Of a stretch of 64,000 nucleotides of DNA, positions 13,001 to 24,800 are shown in pieces (position 1 is the first letter of the stretch; every line of letters begins with the position of its first letter). The notes below the pieces were generated by a model that made no database searches, was not told where the DNA came from, and saw only the letters and a program-made list of their open reading frames with translations. Source of the DNA: Clavelina lepadiformis. Its lineage: Eukaryota > Chordata > Ascidiacea > Aplousobranchia > Clavelinidae. The DNA is taken from positions 22,328,479 through 22,392,478 of the forward strand of contig NC_135243.1 of the NCBI RefSeq assembly GCF_947623445.1, read 5' to 3'. Both the position numbers and the translations under genes were made by a program.

Positions 13001-14290
13001 TATTTATACTCACATTATTCTTCTTTCATCACGGCTCCATCTGGACACCATGACAGTGCAAGCTCCACAACCTCCTTCCCCGCATCCTAGCTTGGTCCCG
13101 GTTAATCTGACTACAGAAAAAATAAGAAATACTTCATTGATAATTAATTTAATGGTTCCTATCAATTCTTGTGCGTTTTTTCGTTTTTTTTTTTGCAAAA
13201 GTTTGAAAGTATAACATAGCCTAAATAATCACTGGTCTACATACTCACGCTTTGCTCTCAAGTAAGTTAAAAGAGACACCTCAGGATCCGCATTGTGTTC
13301 AATGATCTACAAACAAAGTTTCAACTTATCATTTACTTTTCATCGAAAAAAATCCAGCTTTTAACTCCTCCCAAAAATTTACCAGCCATTTTATGATAAG
13401 CTTAATAAAAACGCAAGAAGCAGGAATAAAAAGTTTCCTTGTTGCATTATGTCAGAGTATAGTTTTGCTAAGTTGCTTGTAGCCAATGTCAATACTTAAG
13501 AAGCAAACTAACATTTTTCCAAGGATGATTTGTACTTATAGATCCTGGTGTTTCATTATAGCAAAAGAAAGATAAATATTAGTATGTAACAGCGCACGGT
13601 TCTGGACACATTAGTAGTCGCGGAACGCTATGAGCTTAAGGGTTATTAATTATTATGAAATGCACAGTATACAAACGTAGCAAGAAAACTCTTTTGAAAT
13701 ACTCAATTACAACCGGTCATTTTCAGAATTTTCATACGTCATTACTTTCTACTGGCATTTGTTAGTTTTTACTCGTTGTTGCTTGCGAGTTATGGAATTG
13801 ATTTGCTGAGTGTCACGTGATCACACTCAATCTTTCCGTTGATTTATTGTAAACACTTGTTATGTAATTACACGAGTACACGTCACATCCTACTTTATGT
13901 TCCTAAAAGATTTATCTCACGATAGGCTCACGATTTATCCCACTGTGAAATAATTTCTTCTATACGCATCCATGTACGGATAACGTGAACGAATATAAGT
14001 GTGGGACATGTAGGCATAGTCTCATATTCTACAAAATTTTCATTAAATACATATTTCTGTGTTGGTTTAGCTCCGGGGTCACACGTCGGGTCTTTTACTT
14101 GGGTTCTTGGTACCTCACACGTCCGAGCTAATTTCACATTCTCCCAACCCTATATAGCCCGGACTTTAGTTGTATTATATTGAACTTTTGAACTTGAATT
14201 GTATTACTCGACATTTTTCTTCACCTTTTTTCCATTGACATAGAATACCAAGAAATCTTTCGGTCTGTTCCAAATGTGCTCTTCTGACAT
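4100..14290 (-). CDS. XDH: Xanthine dehydrogenase, copy 1 (30 exons, complete)
   Basis: Oxidises hypoxanthine and xanthine to urate, the last steps of purine breakdown, in the cytosol or peroxisomes. Thirty exons join with every phase matching (GT-AG apart from intron 15), giving about 1362 residues; human XDH has 1333. Exon 1 is 14225-14290 (ATG 14288-14290) and the last 4100-4162. 2Fe-2S cysteines: 51, 56, 59, 81 and 121, 124, 156, 158. FAD motif [10 protein letters not shown] is near 279-288. Molybdenum-site residues Q791, E826 (GGKE), R904 (GRALF), F938 (FRGFGG) and E1290 (VGEPP) match the bovine set, including the Glu and Arg that distinguish it from aldehyde oxidase. The C terminus reads TPWSVQA (human KPWSVRV). 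Other exons: 13249-13306, 13014-13110, 12700-12808, 12422-12590, 12164-12256, 11956-12074, 11462-11699, 11017-11168, 10621-10827, 10274-10458, 9936-10110, 9788-9874, 9326-9440, 8987-9162, 8692-8814, 8445-8551, 8192-8312, 7823-7950, 7514-7601, 7236-7363, 6917-7067, 6537-6691, 6158-6326, 5942-6070, 5552-5679, 5107-5302, 4708-4896, 4441-4608. Confidence 0.96.
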
Positions 14291-16573
14291 ATTCAAATAC
14301 GATATTCACCTAATGAACCGTTAACAATAAACATCGCTTGTATGTGCAATTTATTATATTTAAACGTCATAATGTTGTGATATAAGACATGACGCGCCGG
14401 ATATTGTTATAACGAGTTATGCGGTAAGATTCAGCATATGCATGAATCATGTATTATGATGTTTATGTTAACGATTAACCAACTGCTGTCAAATGACGTA
14501 TCTTGACTATAGGCATGCATTTCCGATGTTCACAGCTTTCACTCACTTAACCAAATTGACTAATTGTACCTTTTTTGGCTGAAAATCTTTTGCTTTTAAA
14601 GCAATCATTTTGCTGAAAACGCTGTTAACGGCGTTCCTCTTTTAAAACTACATCATTAGTAGAAATTTTAAGTTATATAAACCAGCCATGTTAGGTCAAA
14701 TATTAACAAAACAAGGTTATCTAAAGTAATAAGGTTATATTCATAACACTGTAAGCAGTCAGTGCATTTGTCCTCTTTTATTTCCCTTAAATTGAACAAT
14801 TTTAAAAGCGTTGTCACACAACCACACATAAGAAAACTTCTTAAATCAACAAACTTAACTTTTCTTTTGGCCACAAAATCTTTTCTGCTTGTCTTTGAAC
14901 TTTGATTTTTTGTGTAACCTTTATCAGAGAACTTAGGGCTAAAAGTTAACGAAATTTACAAGCGTCCGCATCGGTTTGTTTGCCAAGCACGTCGACTCTT
15001 GTTTAAAGCAGGTTGGGATGGATTACTTTGGAGAAACTTTAGTCAAATAAATTTAAGGCATCATGTACAAAAACATTTGGGTTTGTTGCGACATCGCTAT
15101 GATCTCTTGTATTTTTGTGCCAATCGTTATGTTTCTTTAAGCTACGCGTTGTTTCTGAAACTACCGCACTTGTTTTCATTAATTAACACGTACTAGCTGC
15201 ATTTTTCTGTTAATTAATTGTCCGCTTCGTGCGTCAAGATGTACGTGAGAACGTAAATGTATGGTAAGGCAAACGTATGCATAAGGTAAACATTTGCGTC
15301 AACGCGTTTTGACATTTGCAATTAATTGGTTTACCTTCAACAGTCGACTGTTTTCTTACTGGGTTTCTGGTAATACAATTTGGAATTTGCGTTTATCTAT
15401 GCTTCTACTGTATATTGGTTCCTGCACTGACAGGGAAGAATACGCAACCTTGCATTACGTAGTCAATTAAACAGCCACGTATGACTACAGGTTTAAGTAC
15501 TTACTATACACGTTATAGCTCGGAGCTTCTCAACTTTCACGAAGTCTCCCTGGAAAGGATGTTTTTGGTTTAAGGGAAAGAATATTCTGTTTATGGTATG
15601 GTTTTGTTCAAAAGTTTGCAAAAAAGAACAGACAATCAAGCGCGCCGCACGATTTTACGATTTATGAAAATTTGCTTACTTGAGTGACACCACCTGTCGT
15701 GTATCACTCTGCCAACAAATGCGTTATCTACAATTCCGAAATATTATTGCCCCAAACAGCAAACGCCAGTAAATATTTTGAAGATGAAGAAATAAACAAC
15801 AACAAGGATTGAAGTAGAAACTTATTAAAAGTTATCTGGACTGCGGGATTTTCTGCGTTTCTACAATTACCAAAAATAGGTAGTTCTCTTATTCAATCAC
15901 ATTTTGCCGTTACTTAGAAATGCCCGTAAACACTTGGTAAAGTATTTATGTATTACCACCAGCTGGCACTCGCAAAACGTAGCACAAGATGGTGGCAAAG
16001 TCTTTCCCAACCATGTGGTAAATGTGCATTGTTTGGTAACTACACAAATTATTAAAACATTTTCGTAGTGACGACATTTATTTCATCCCGGTACATTCCT
16101 ACGTCGCCTAAAACAATTTCTTACTTGCCGAGGTTGTGGTAATAACGCAGCCTCACTGCATCGTACATTTTATCTTTCAATTGTGGATTTTTTGCAAAGG
16201 TCTTAAACTATTTATACACATAACTGACTTATTTTTACTCTTACTTTTATACATCTTTAATATTTTCTTTGTATCAAAGTAAAAGTTTTCAAAAGTGCAT
16301 TAAGAGAAATGAGATATTCCTGTATGTTGCAGTTACTACAAAGTTACTTGGAACTTGCTGTATGGGACACCACCTGCCATTTCTTTTTTTTCTACCAAAT
16401 GATATTAAAGATTTAAACGGTTCCTTACTATGTAGACCGTTAATATTAATCCTTGTGTATATGACATTGTATGAACAAACAAATTTCACATTACACAGAG
16501 TTTAATTATAAAATATAAATTGCAAAAATACAAATGCTATTAGAGACAGTGCTCGTAAAAATTAATGATATGT
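14291..16573. other. 5' flank of xanthine dehydrogenase copy 1
   Basis: No coding region recognised. It presumably holds the minus-strand promoter of the gene starting at 14290, but I see no convincing TATA box or initiator. It is duplicated at 33440-36447, where it is interrupted by the fold-back element. The right end (to 16573) is the left flank of the LTR element. Confidence 0.6.
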
Positions 16574-17146
16574 GTGTGGCGAAATAATATTTCGCACTAT
16601 TGTTTGTTTGTTTTCGTGCATCTTCCCACGCCTTTGTTTTCCTTAGTTATCAGTTAACTTTTATTCTGTTTGTTATTTCTCTTGATGATCCGATTTTATT
16701 GATTTCGCTTGTCCACTGTTTTTTCACGTTGTTTATACCGCCTCAAGTGTTTCGATGTGGTCCAGTGCAGATTCAAACGTGTCCTGTTTTCGGTTGGTCT
16801 CCCGCATGGGCTTCAGGCGGGAGAGACGATCTGGCGAGAAAAAGGTGGCTTTCATGGCAGTCGTGGAATGGGCGTTTAGGAAGTGGACCTGTCGTGTTTG
16901 TTGGTCACTCAGAACTGCCCTGGTTGCTTTATTATATTTTACTATTTTATTGTAAAACGTGTGCACCGAAAGTCAAGCCCCAAAAGCAAAAGCGGAGTAT
17001 TTTTATCTGTTATCGAAATGCAATCGGACTTCATTAAAAGAGGCCTGTTGGCTTTGAGTGGGCCGTGAAAGCGGTGGAGAAGGACCTGGCAATAGAAAAT
17101 CTGTAACAAATTCCACAACCGCTGAGAAGAAGTTACCTGAGAAATC

Positions 17147-18034
17147 ATGGACCCAAGACTGTTTGTGCCACGACCATTTTACCGAAGAGGCGACGATTTG
17201 GAAAAGTTTATTTACCTGTTCAAGTCATATTGTCGCCTTACCAACTTTCCTGAAGAAGAGAAAAAAGCATTTTTATTAGCTTCTATAGAAGAAACCTTAC
17301 TTCTAGAGCAAGATGACGCCGCTGTCAGGAAAGGCGACTTTGATGATCTCGTTTACCTGATCGAGCTAGCGGTGGATGGACAAAGTGCTGTGTTTAGAAT
17401 GCGAAGATCCTTTCTTCGCACATGTCAGCTAGATCATGAATCTGCTTGTGACTTTGTTTTAAAAGTGAAGACTTTGGGCAAGCGAGCTTATCCTGCTGAA
17501 GAGGATGAACATGTCCTCAATTTCTTGATGTTCCTTTGCGTGGTGAAGGGCTTACGTGACCCGCGGCAAGTCATGCAACTTCCCGAACGAGTGTTCGACG
17601 AAAAAGATTTTGACGCACTTTGCAAATTCTTAATAACCCCGCAGACAGCGCTCCAAAAGACGAACACGCCTGACGCTGAATTGACCACACAAATTAACGA
17701 CGAAGATATTACAACTGAGAAAGCCGACGTACTTCCTGCTAAACAAGAACTGAACCTTGCGTTGAAGTATTCAAATTCAGCGCTCGTCGTTTCTCACCCC
17801 GGATTTCCGGACAGCGTACACCAAGTTCAAGAAGACAACGCTACAAACTGGGAAGTGGTCGTAACCAACGTCGTTTCCGGCAGAATGATAAGGCTTTCAC
17901 TCACTACGTGGAATTCACCTACCGTTGACGGTTTCGTTGATGTTTGTCAATCATTGAGCACTTGCTGTTACCAGTTCTCTGCACTTCACCTGAGTGGAAC
18001 GACTTTGAGAGACTTATCTTGGGATGTTGGGTAG
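17147..18034 (+). CDS. Gag-like protein of an LTR retrotransposon (295 aa, likely chimeric)
   Basis: A single open frame of 295 codons with ATG at 17147. The first ~170 residues look like a Ty3/Gypsy-type gag matrix/capsid: an N-terminal stretch with FYRRGDDLEKFI, then a charged helix-rich region with FLRTCQLDHESACDFVLKVK, where capsid regions carry a similar SVxDF motif. No CCHC zinc knuckle is present. After about residue 200 the composition changes, and the frame runs directly into the purine-rich tract and LTR, as if an internal deletion fused gag to a 3' remnant. Its tail is duplicated at 2-232. It probably depends on other elements for mobility, if mobile at all. Confidence 0.7.
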   Translation: MDPRLFVPRPFYRRGDDLEKFIYLFKSYCRLTNFPEEEKKAFLLASIEETLLLEQDDAAVRKGDFDDLVYLIELAVDGQSAVFRMRRSFLRTCQLDHESACDFVLKVKTLGKRAYPAEEDEHVLNFLMFLCVVKGLRDPRQVMQLPERVFDEKDFDALCKFLITPQTALQKTNTPDAELTTQINDEDITTEKADVLPAKQELNLALKYSNSALVVSHPGFPDSVHQVQEDNATNWEVVVTNVVSGRMIRLSLTTWNSPTVDGFVDVCQSLSTCCYQFSALHLSGTTLRDLSWDVG

Positions 18035-18072
18035 AAATTACCCAGGTGGGTAAATATTTAAGGTGTGGGGAG

Positions 18073-18397
18073 TGTAACGAAATTATGTCACGCGTTATTC
18101 ACACTATTTTGTATTTTACCGTTTTTGTGAGTTTGTTCTCTAGTGCGTTGATTGGTTGCAATTACCGTTGTTTGTCTCACGTTTTGTGCACTTTTATCTT
18201 ATCACTAATTTGGCGCCTTGCCGTTTGTGCCCTATAAAAGCCGTTCGTTAAGTGATTTGAGCAGGTCGGTTTTGGTTTTGGGTAGTAGAGGCTGTTGAAT
18301 AAAATGAGTTGATTTCTTGGGTTTTACTGGTGGTGTCGCGGTTCACCGTGAATGTGGAAATTGAGCCTGGCTACACGAAAGAAAAAGTTATATTACA
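18073..18397 (+). repeat. 3' LTR of the inter-unit element
   Basis: 325 bp with TGTAACG at the left and TTACA at the right. TATA box at 18233-18239 and a downstream AATAAA. It is preceded by the purine-rich tract ending GGGGAG. Nearly identical to 271-595. Confidence 0.85.
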
Positions 18398-18529
18398 TGT
18401 ACACAAATTAAACAAGCATATAAAATCAATTCAACGTTCTTGTTTGTAATGCACAAACAAACCTATAAAATTAATGTTACCATGATAACCAGGTGCTTAA
18501 CATCGCTACCTGTCAATCAAGATATTACG

Positions 18530-19165
18530 TCAAGTCTCATGTATCACTTCGTAAGAGACACTAACATAATTAGAAGTAGCATTTTGATTGGGGCTTAAAC
18601 GAACATACAAATCCGAATATGAGTATGTTCCTAGGGAATAATCTCTTACGTCATAGAAATGTGTGATGGTTTTCAAAACCCCAGTTTACAGTGAGTTGGG
18701 TAACACCATTGGGAATATAAGAACGAGCTATTTTTAATTCAATAGATGAAGAATTACTTATAACGGGCAGAATCAGACACCACGCACGCCATATGTCGCC
18801 ATAAAGGTATTCGTTGCCACTTTCATAACAAGCGTAATACTTCATGGGACATGGTGTACCAAAATCAATTGATTCAACCTCATCAACGGGCACACACCGG
18901 TACTTGGCCTGAAACCCTCGTCCTGTTGCTGTATAATCGCTATTAAAGTAAATGTTTACATGGGGAGATTTAAATGGGAATTGTGAAGTTACGTTGTACC
19001 ATGGTATACTTCAAGCAAATCTGCAACATCAAAGTCAAAGTCAGTGAACACCACTTCAATCAAATCGTTACTCTGGCGTGGACGAATATCCCAATAACAA
19101 TACATTCCATTAAAATATGAGAGAGGATAACCAGGTGATGAAACATATTGATAGTGGCGATCGGC
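18530..19165 (-). pseudogene. Fragment of VIT-CUB gene, second unit
   Basis: Same CUB4 and terminal region as the fragment at 728-1382, ending at the same internal breakpoint (19165). It shares the 11-base frameshifting deletion near the C terminus, so that lesion predates the duplication. It also has its own deletion of about 25 bases near 19005 removing part of CUB4, but keeps bases near 18760 that the first copy lost. The two fragments have thus decayed independently. Confidence 0.85.
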
Positions 19166-21874
19166 CTAACGACTTTACTTACCTCGTTTTGGGCCATTCT
19201 GACGACTTAAACATAAACACTCATCAGCTGTATATTTTGATTAAAACTAGGTTATGCTTTTCGCTTGCAAGTATTGCTGATAAAACTATATAACACTAAT
19301 GCTATCCTAATAAAACTACGAAATTTACTTGTTCAGAGCGAAGCGTGATTGTTTGCCAATCAACGCGTGTTCTTGCGCGATCATTATCTACATTATAAAT
19401 AGAACATGGAAAATATTTTCAAAGAATACGGTTACGCGCCTCGTCAGGTTAACTGCCCTCAGAACAACTTAAGAAAACATCGCCCACAACAGAGGTATAT
19501 TCGTTCCGCCTTTAAGATCTACTGCTGACGGGTAGACTAGTTCTGTCATACGACACCGAAACAGAGTAATAATGAAAAGGCAGAGTCGAACGTCAAGACA
19601 AGCCGACTGAGAATGCCATCGCCACGCATCACGGAAAGCGCTCCTACGATTTGCAGTTTACTTCAATTTGGCAATTTTTTAGAGTTGCTCAATGTCGTTA
19701 TAGTCTACAGGTAGAAGCAGTGACTTGTAGTGTGTGTTTTGGCCGTCTTGTGTGGAAACGAAAAATGTCCCCCGGTTGCCAGTGGGTTATTTTAAACGGA
19801 ACATATTAAAAGCCATTTTACCATGTCACTATGGCATTTTAACCATGTTACCGCCACCCACATGGCAGCTATTATTATTAATTTAACACCTATTAACTAT
19901 TAATCATACCTATTCCTATTCATTTTTTTGCATAGTCGAATTCGTCACGTTCTTTTCATTTCATTGCCGCTGACTCCATAGGCAGGGCCACTTTTTTATG
20001 CAGTTTTGGTAAAATTATGCATAACAAAATTATGTACGCACAACTTCAAAATTAGGTCAATAACATTACAAGAAATTTGTTTCTAATAAAGCGTAACGAA
20101 GAATTCTCATTCAAGAATCATGATTTTCGTTTTAAAGACTTTCTCATAAATAAATAACGTAACAAGAAAAGATTTCTTTAAACAAAACCGAAAAAATGGT
20201 CATGAATACGACTGCTTGGTTCTTACAAATTAGAGAAATATGACATTACATACAGTATGTATAACAATAAGCCAACCCTTTATCAAAATCAAACAACTCC
20301 AGCATAGTTGCTTTGTAATCCAAAAGACACAAGAATCTTTAAACGTGTCAAGATTTCTAAGTATCTGGCACATTATACGTATTATTTTTAGAAAAAATTA
20401 TGCCTCTGCTTTCCGATTTTTAAGTTCTGTTATAAACGTCAGTTGCAAGATCTACATAACATTTCAAAGTAAATAAAAGTTGGTCCTTGCTATAAGCTAT
20501 ACTTTTCTGATCCATATTGTTTCAGTAACCCTAGAAAATCAGTCAAAGGAAGTAGATGTAACGGGTGAGCAAATACCTTGTGAAATGTTGTGAATAAAGA
20601 ACATTATGTTGAAATAAGAACAATAAAGAACATTACTTAAAATTGTTTAAAAAATTTGCGTTTAAACACCATAATTTGCACAAGATAACGCTCTAACCAC
20701 TTTCTTTCACTTTGTTTCACATGCATTATTCACAAACTTAAAACAGTGCAAATAACAGCGAAGCCATAAACCAGAAGTACGTCTAAGTTACATTTATAGC
20801 TTACCAATATAGAAAACAACTAGCACGTATCATTTTAAACCTTTTATCATCAATATATAGATCTTTATTTTGCGTGAGGACGCGAGAGAGCAAATCATAA
20901 CGCTAATTATGACATTATAAAATAAGTACAATAATAATATAAATAATATAATTAATAAAAACATAGTATAAATAATATAATTAATATAAATATAATATTA
21001 ATAAAATAATTAAATAATACAATTAAATAATAATTAACTATAATTAAAAAATATTATATTAATATAAATAAATATTAATATATACCTGTATATAATATAA
21101 TTAAATAATAATATAATATAATGTAATAATAATGTTGAGACTAAGGCACTAGAGTTAAAAGTATTTACCCGTTACTTAACCCATTGCAACTTGTTTAGAT
21201 GTTTTTTTTTTAAATTTAGGTTAAACTTTCCCCACAGTAACCTTTTGAAATAAAGCATATCTTAACATTTTTAACTGTTCTAGTGTACTTCAGGAAACGA
21301 TTACGCAGTTCAACCAACCTTTATTATTGATACAAAAACTTCATACTTTAAACATCCATCACATATAAAACTGCCCAAAATAAAAATCTTTTTCGAAATA
21401 CTTAACTAATATAGCACCTTTCAATCGTGTTACTTTATTAGCTCGAAATAATTTGCAAAATTCAAAAATTAACAGCAATAAATTACTTATTTTTAAATCA
21501 AGTGGATATACAGAAATGTTCGTATAAAATACGGTAGAAATGCATGGAAAATATGTAGCATTTGAAGTGAACTGCAATCAAAATTGGCAATCACTATGTT
21601 TAATCTTATTAAATTTAATGTATAAAATTTTATGATTTTGTCACTGCTACAAAATATGTCAAAATCAAAACCAAGATATAGGTTGGCACACTGAAGGTTA
21701 GCTTTATTTATGATTCTTCTACGCGAGCTGTCGTAAAAAACGCTGGCTTCTTCAGGCGTACTAAGAAAACCTCTATCTTATTTTTTTATTTTACTATATA
21801 CTGGGTTAACATGATTCAGCCACCATCAACTTTGTAAGCAATATCTTAAACATATTTCATTTATTCACAAAAAT
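19166..21874. other. Spacer between CUB fragment and xanthine dehydrogenase copy 2
   Basis: Duplicate of 1383-4099. No gene recognised. It contains the AT-only tract at about 20925-21128 and a minus-strand AATAAA at 21860-21865 just past the xanthine dehydrogenase stop codon. Confidence 0.6.
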
Positions 21875-24800
21875 TTACGCCTGAACAGACCATGGGGTGG
21901 CGTTGGAGGCGTCGTCATCTTTGGAATGTAATTTGTGCTAAAAAAAAGAAACATATATTAAAAAAAAAAACTTGCATTCCATCATCGAATGAATAAAATA
22001 GTTTTGGTTATTAATGCATATTTTTCTAATATAAAATATAAAATGTAATATTTAATAATTTTTATTTATCTAATTAATAGTTTTTATTTATTGAATATTT
22101 AATAATAAGTTTTTGTAAGATTTATAAAATATTTTTAGTTATTTTTGGTTAATATTTTTATTTTTTCAAAGCCTGGATAATTTAAAGTTTTGGTCATTAG
22201 TTGTAATAAAAAACCTGTTTGGTGAAGCGGTCAGCGCAAGACATTCTAATACGTTCTGCTGACGCTGGAGAATCCAGTCGGAACTGTCTTGACAATCCCG
22301 AGTCTTCTCTGGCGTAACCAATCGCGTCTTTTATCGCAAAAAAAACTGATGATGCCAGGAAGAGCGGAGGTTCTCCGACAGCCTGTGTAGATTTGTTATA
22401 TTTTGTTTACAGTAGATATAGATTTGACAAAGTTATTCACACATATTTACACGTTATTTCTCATAGAGTATGAAATCTTACTTTGGATGAAAATATTGCT
22501 TTGTCATTGGAAACGCCTCTCAGCAAATGTACGTTAAACTCTTTAGGGCAATCCCCGAAACCAGGAATCTTGTAAGTTCCTGGTCCTCTTGTGAGCATTT
22601 CTCCTTTTGGCGAGTAAAGTGGTTCTTCCAAAGTCATCATTCCATACCCTTGAGTAAAAGCTCCTTCAATCTACAAAACAAAGGTACTTTGCCAAATTTC
22701 AAATGTACAGTATGAGGTTGGAGATTTGTTTAATTTAAAAACGTTGTTGATTGGATAATTGTTTGATACAAACGTATTGTTTCGTTAAACTGTATATAAT
22801 ATAATCAAAACTGTTTGATGTTGAACGAAAAAGATAACAAAGTAATAAGCGGGTCGTTGTTCAAATTGAAAACACCTCACCTGACCAATGTCGATGCCTG
22901 GATTAAGACTTCTTCCCAAATCCATGACGATGTCAGTTCTGAGCACGATGTGATCTCCAGTCAGGCAGTCAATTTCAACTTCAGAAGCCGCTGCACCGTA
23001 TGTAAAATAACTGAAGGGTTTTGAAATCCCAACTTTTCCTGTTTCCATGTTCCAGTCGGAAAAAATATCGGGCGTACTGTAGAGGTTTAAAAATAATTAT
23101 CTTTTAATAAAGTATTAACACAGTAAATTGTTTTGCATGTGTTGAAATTGAAATCATGTCAAACAAATTAGCAACAATTTCTATTTTAGCTTTACCTTGA
23201 TAAGTTTTTGTCCCAGACGTATACTAGTCTCTCATGGGAAATAGCACCGAGACTGGATTTAGCCTATCATCTTATAAACGTAAAGGGCGCTATCGGCACT
23301 GAATATATTACTGCAATATGTTTACCTGTAGAATCCTGTTGCGGAGAGGCTAATCCGTTCAAAGTACGCGTTTTCGATAATTTTATTCCAAGTTAAATTC
23401 GGATGCTTGGCTTGAAGAGGTTGAAGTCGTTCTTTAATTATTTCACAAGCATTCTTCAAAAATTATTTAGTATTAGAAGCATGTTAAGTTTTAAATAATT
23501 ATGTGTATTAAAAGTATTAATAAGTATTATAAGTATTAGAAGCATGCACGCGAAAACAACCAGAGTTAACCAGCTTAGAACCAGATTATAACTTAGCTGA
23601 TATGAATCAAGTTAAACGTATATTTTCATTAACTGTGTTGAAAAGCAAGCAGTAAGACAGATTTTTGATATGGTGATTTTCTCCTACCGTGTCTAAATTT
23701 TTAGATTCTGTTTTTCCTACCTTCACGGCCATGCCGTTGATGTCAGAACTAACGCTAGCAGCTGTAGGAGATGTGTTCGGAACGGTGCTGGTGCTTGTTT
23801 CAGAAAGATGTATTCTTGAATGTGGTACACCCAGGCAGCGACTTGCAATCTGTAAAAGTCAGGTTCTCTTTGTTATTTTCATTGCTTTATTCATTGGCAG
23901 AGCATGCAAAGTTAATAACTTATATATTATACTAACTTGGAACATTTTTGTGTGCAGCCCTTGTCCCATTTCGGTTCCTCCATGAGTAACTAGAACTGAT
24001 CCGTCTCTGTAAACATGCACCAGTGCCCCAGCCTGGTTGAGATGCAGTGCGTTAAATGAGATGCCAAATTTTGTCGGAATGCAAGAAATACCTCGTTTTC
24101 GCCACCTTTGTTAGAAATATTTGAGATAAAAGCCATCACACTTTGTTGTTTTAACACTAAAACCTTTACAAAGCAAGTGCTTGTTGAGCGTATTTCGGAA
24201 TTTTTGCATTGAAAAACATTTTTTCGCGTTCCTATCCCACCCTATGACAGTTTTGTTTGCCTCATCTTACTACAAGCCTGCACAATTTGCAAAACAATCA
24301 GTCTCTGTTACCTACCTTGAATTATTGTTGTAGATATCAATCTCTGCTTTCCTTTTGTCAAACATTGCACGCTGCAAGCATTCATACCAGCATTTTCTGG
24401 CAAGAAAATTTTCAAGCTTTTGACCGAAGTGTGTAACGTCGCCTTCTCTGTACAAGTTTATTTCTCTAACCTAAAAATCCATTGTTTAATATTAAACCGG
24501 TGATAGATAAGAGCATAGGTTCTGTTGTAATAACACCAGATGCAAATGTCGACTAAATTTTTGTTGTCACTATATTACTGCATTCTGTTGTCGTTTGTCA
24601 TTTGGAAGTACAAAAGAAATATAAAACATAACAACTTTCCAGATTTAACGGATTTGAACGAATGAATCAAAAGTGCTCTTTTAAGAGTGTCCATACTTTT
24701 TCTGGGGCCACATGTAAAACTGCCGCCATTCTTGTGATCCACTCTTCAGCGATAAGCAAGCCTTGGGGCCCACCAAATCCACGAAAAGCGGTGTTGGACG

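Larger units (their letters stand above)
596..16573. repeat. Segmental duplication, first unit in window
   Basis: This unit matches 18398-36447 nearly base for base apart from discrete insertions. Position 1 pairs with 17803, the CUB fragment at 728 with 18530, the last xanthine dehydrogenase exon at 4100 with 21875, and the first exon at 14290 with 33439. The offset grows from about 17.8 to 19.1 kb because of copy-specific insertions in the second unit (25226-26234 and 32500-32827). The unit is flanked on both sides by tails of the same LTR element, as expected if unequal exchange amplified a segment that already carried it. Confidence 0.93.
16575..18397 (+). mobile_element. Internally deleted LTR retroelement between the duplication units
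   Basis: About 1.82 kb inserted at a site that is empty in the second unit (36441-36450). Comparison defines the insertion: the left flank matches through 16573 and the right flank resumes at 18397-18398, with a 4-base target duplication (ATGT, or TGTA with one change). It holds a ~570-base 5' region, a gag frame (17147-18034), a purine-rich tract and a 3' LTR (18073-18397). No protease, reverse transcriptase or integrase is present. The 5' end (TGTGGCGAAAT) only loosely resembles the start of the 3' LTR (TGTAACGAAAT) and lacks its TATA box, so the ends are not a matched LTR pair. Confidence 0.8.

Noticed and set aside
16600..17037. 145-codon plus-strand open frame in the 5' part of the retroelement
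   Set aside because: It overlaps several other open frames of similar length on both strands and lies in the presumed untranslated leader; its composition is not protein-like.
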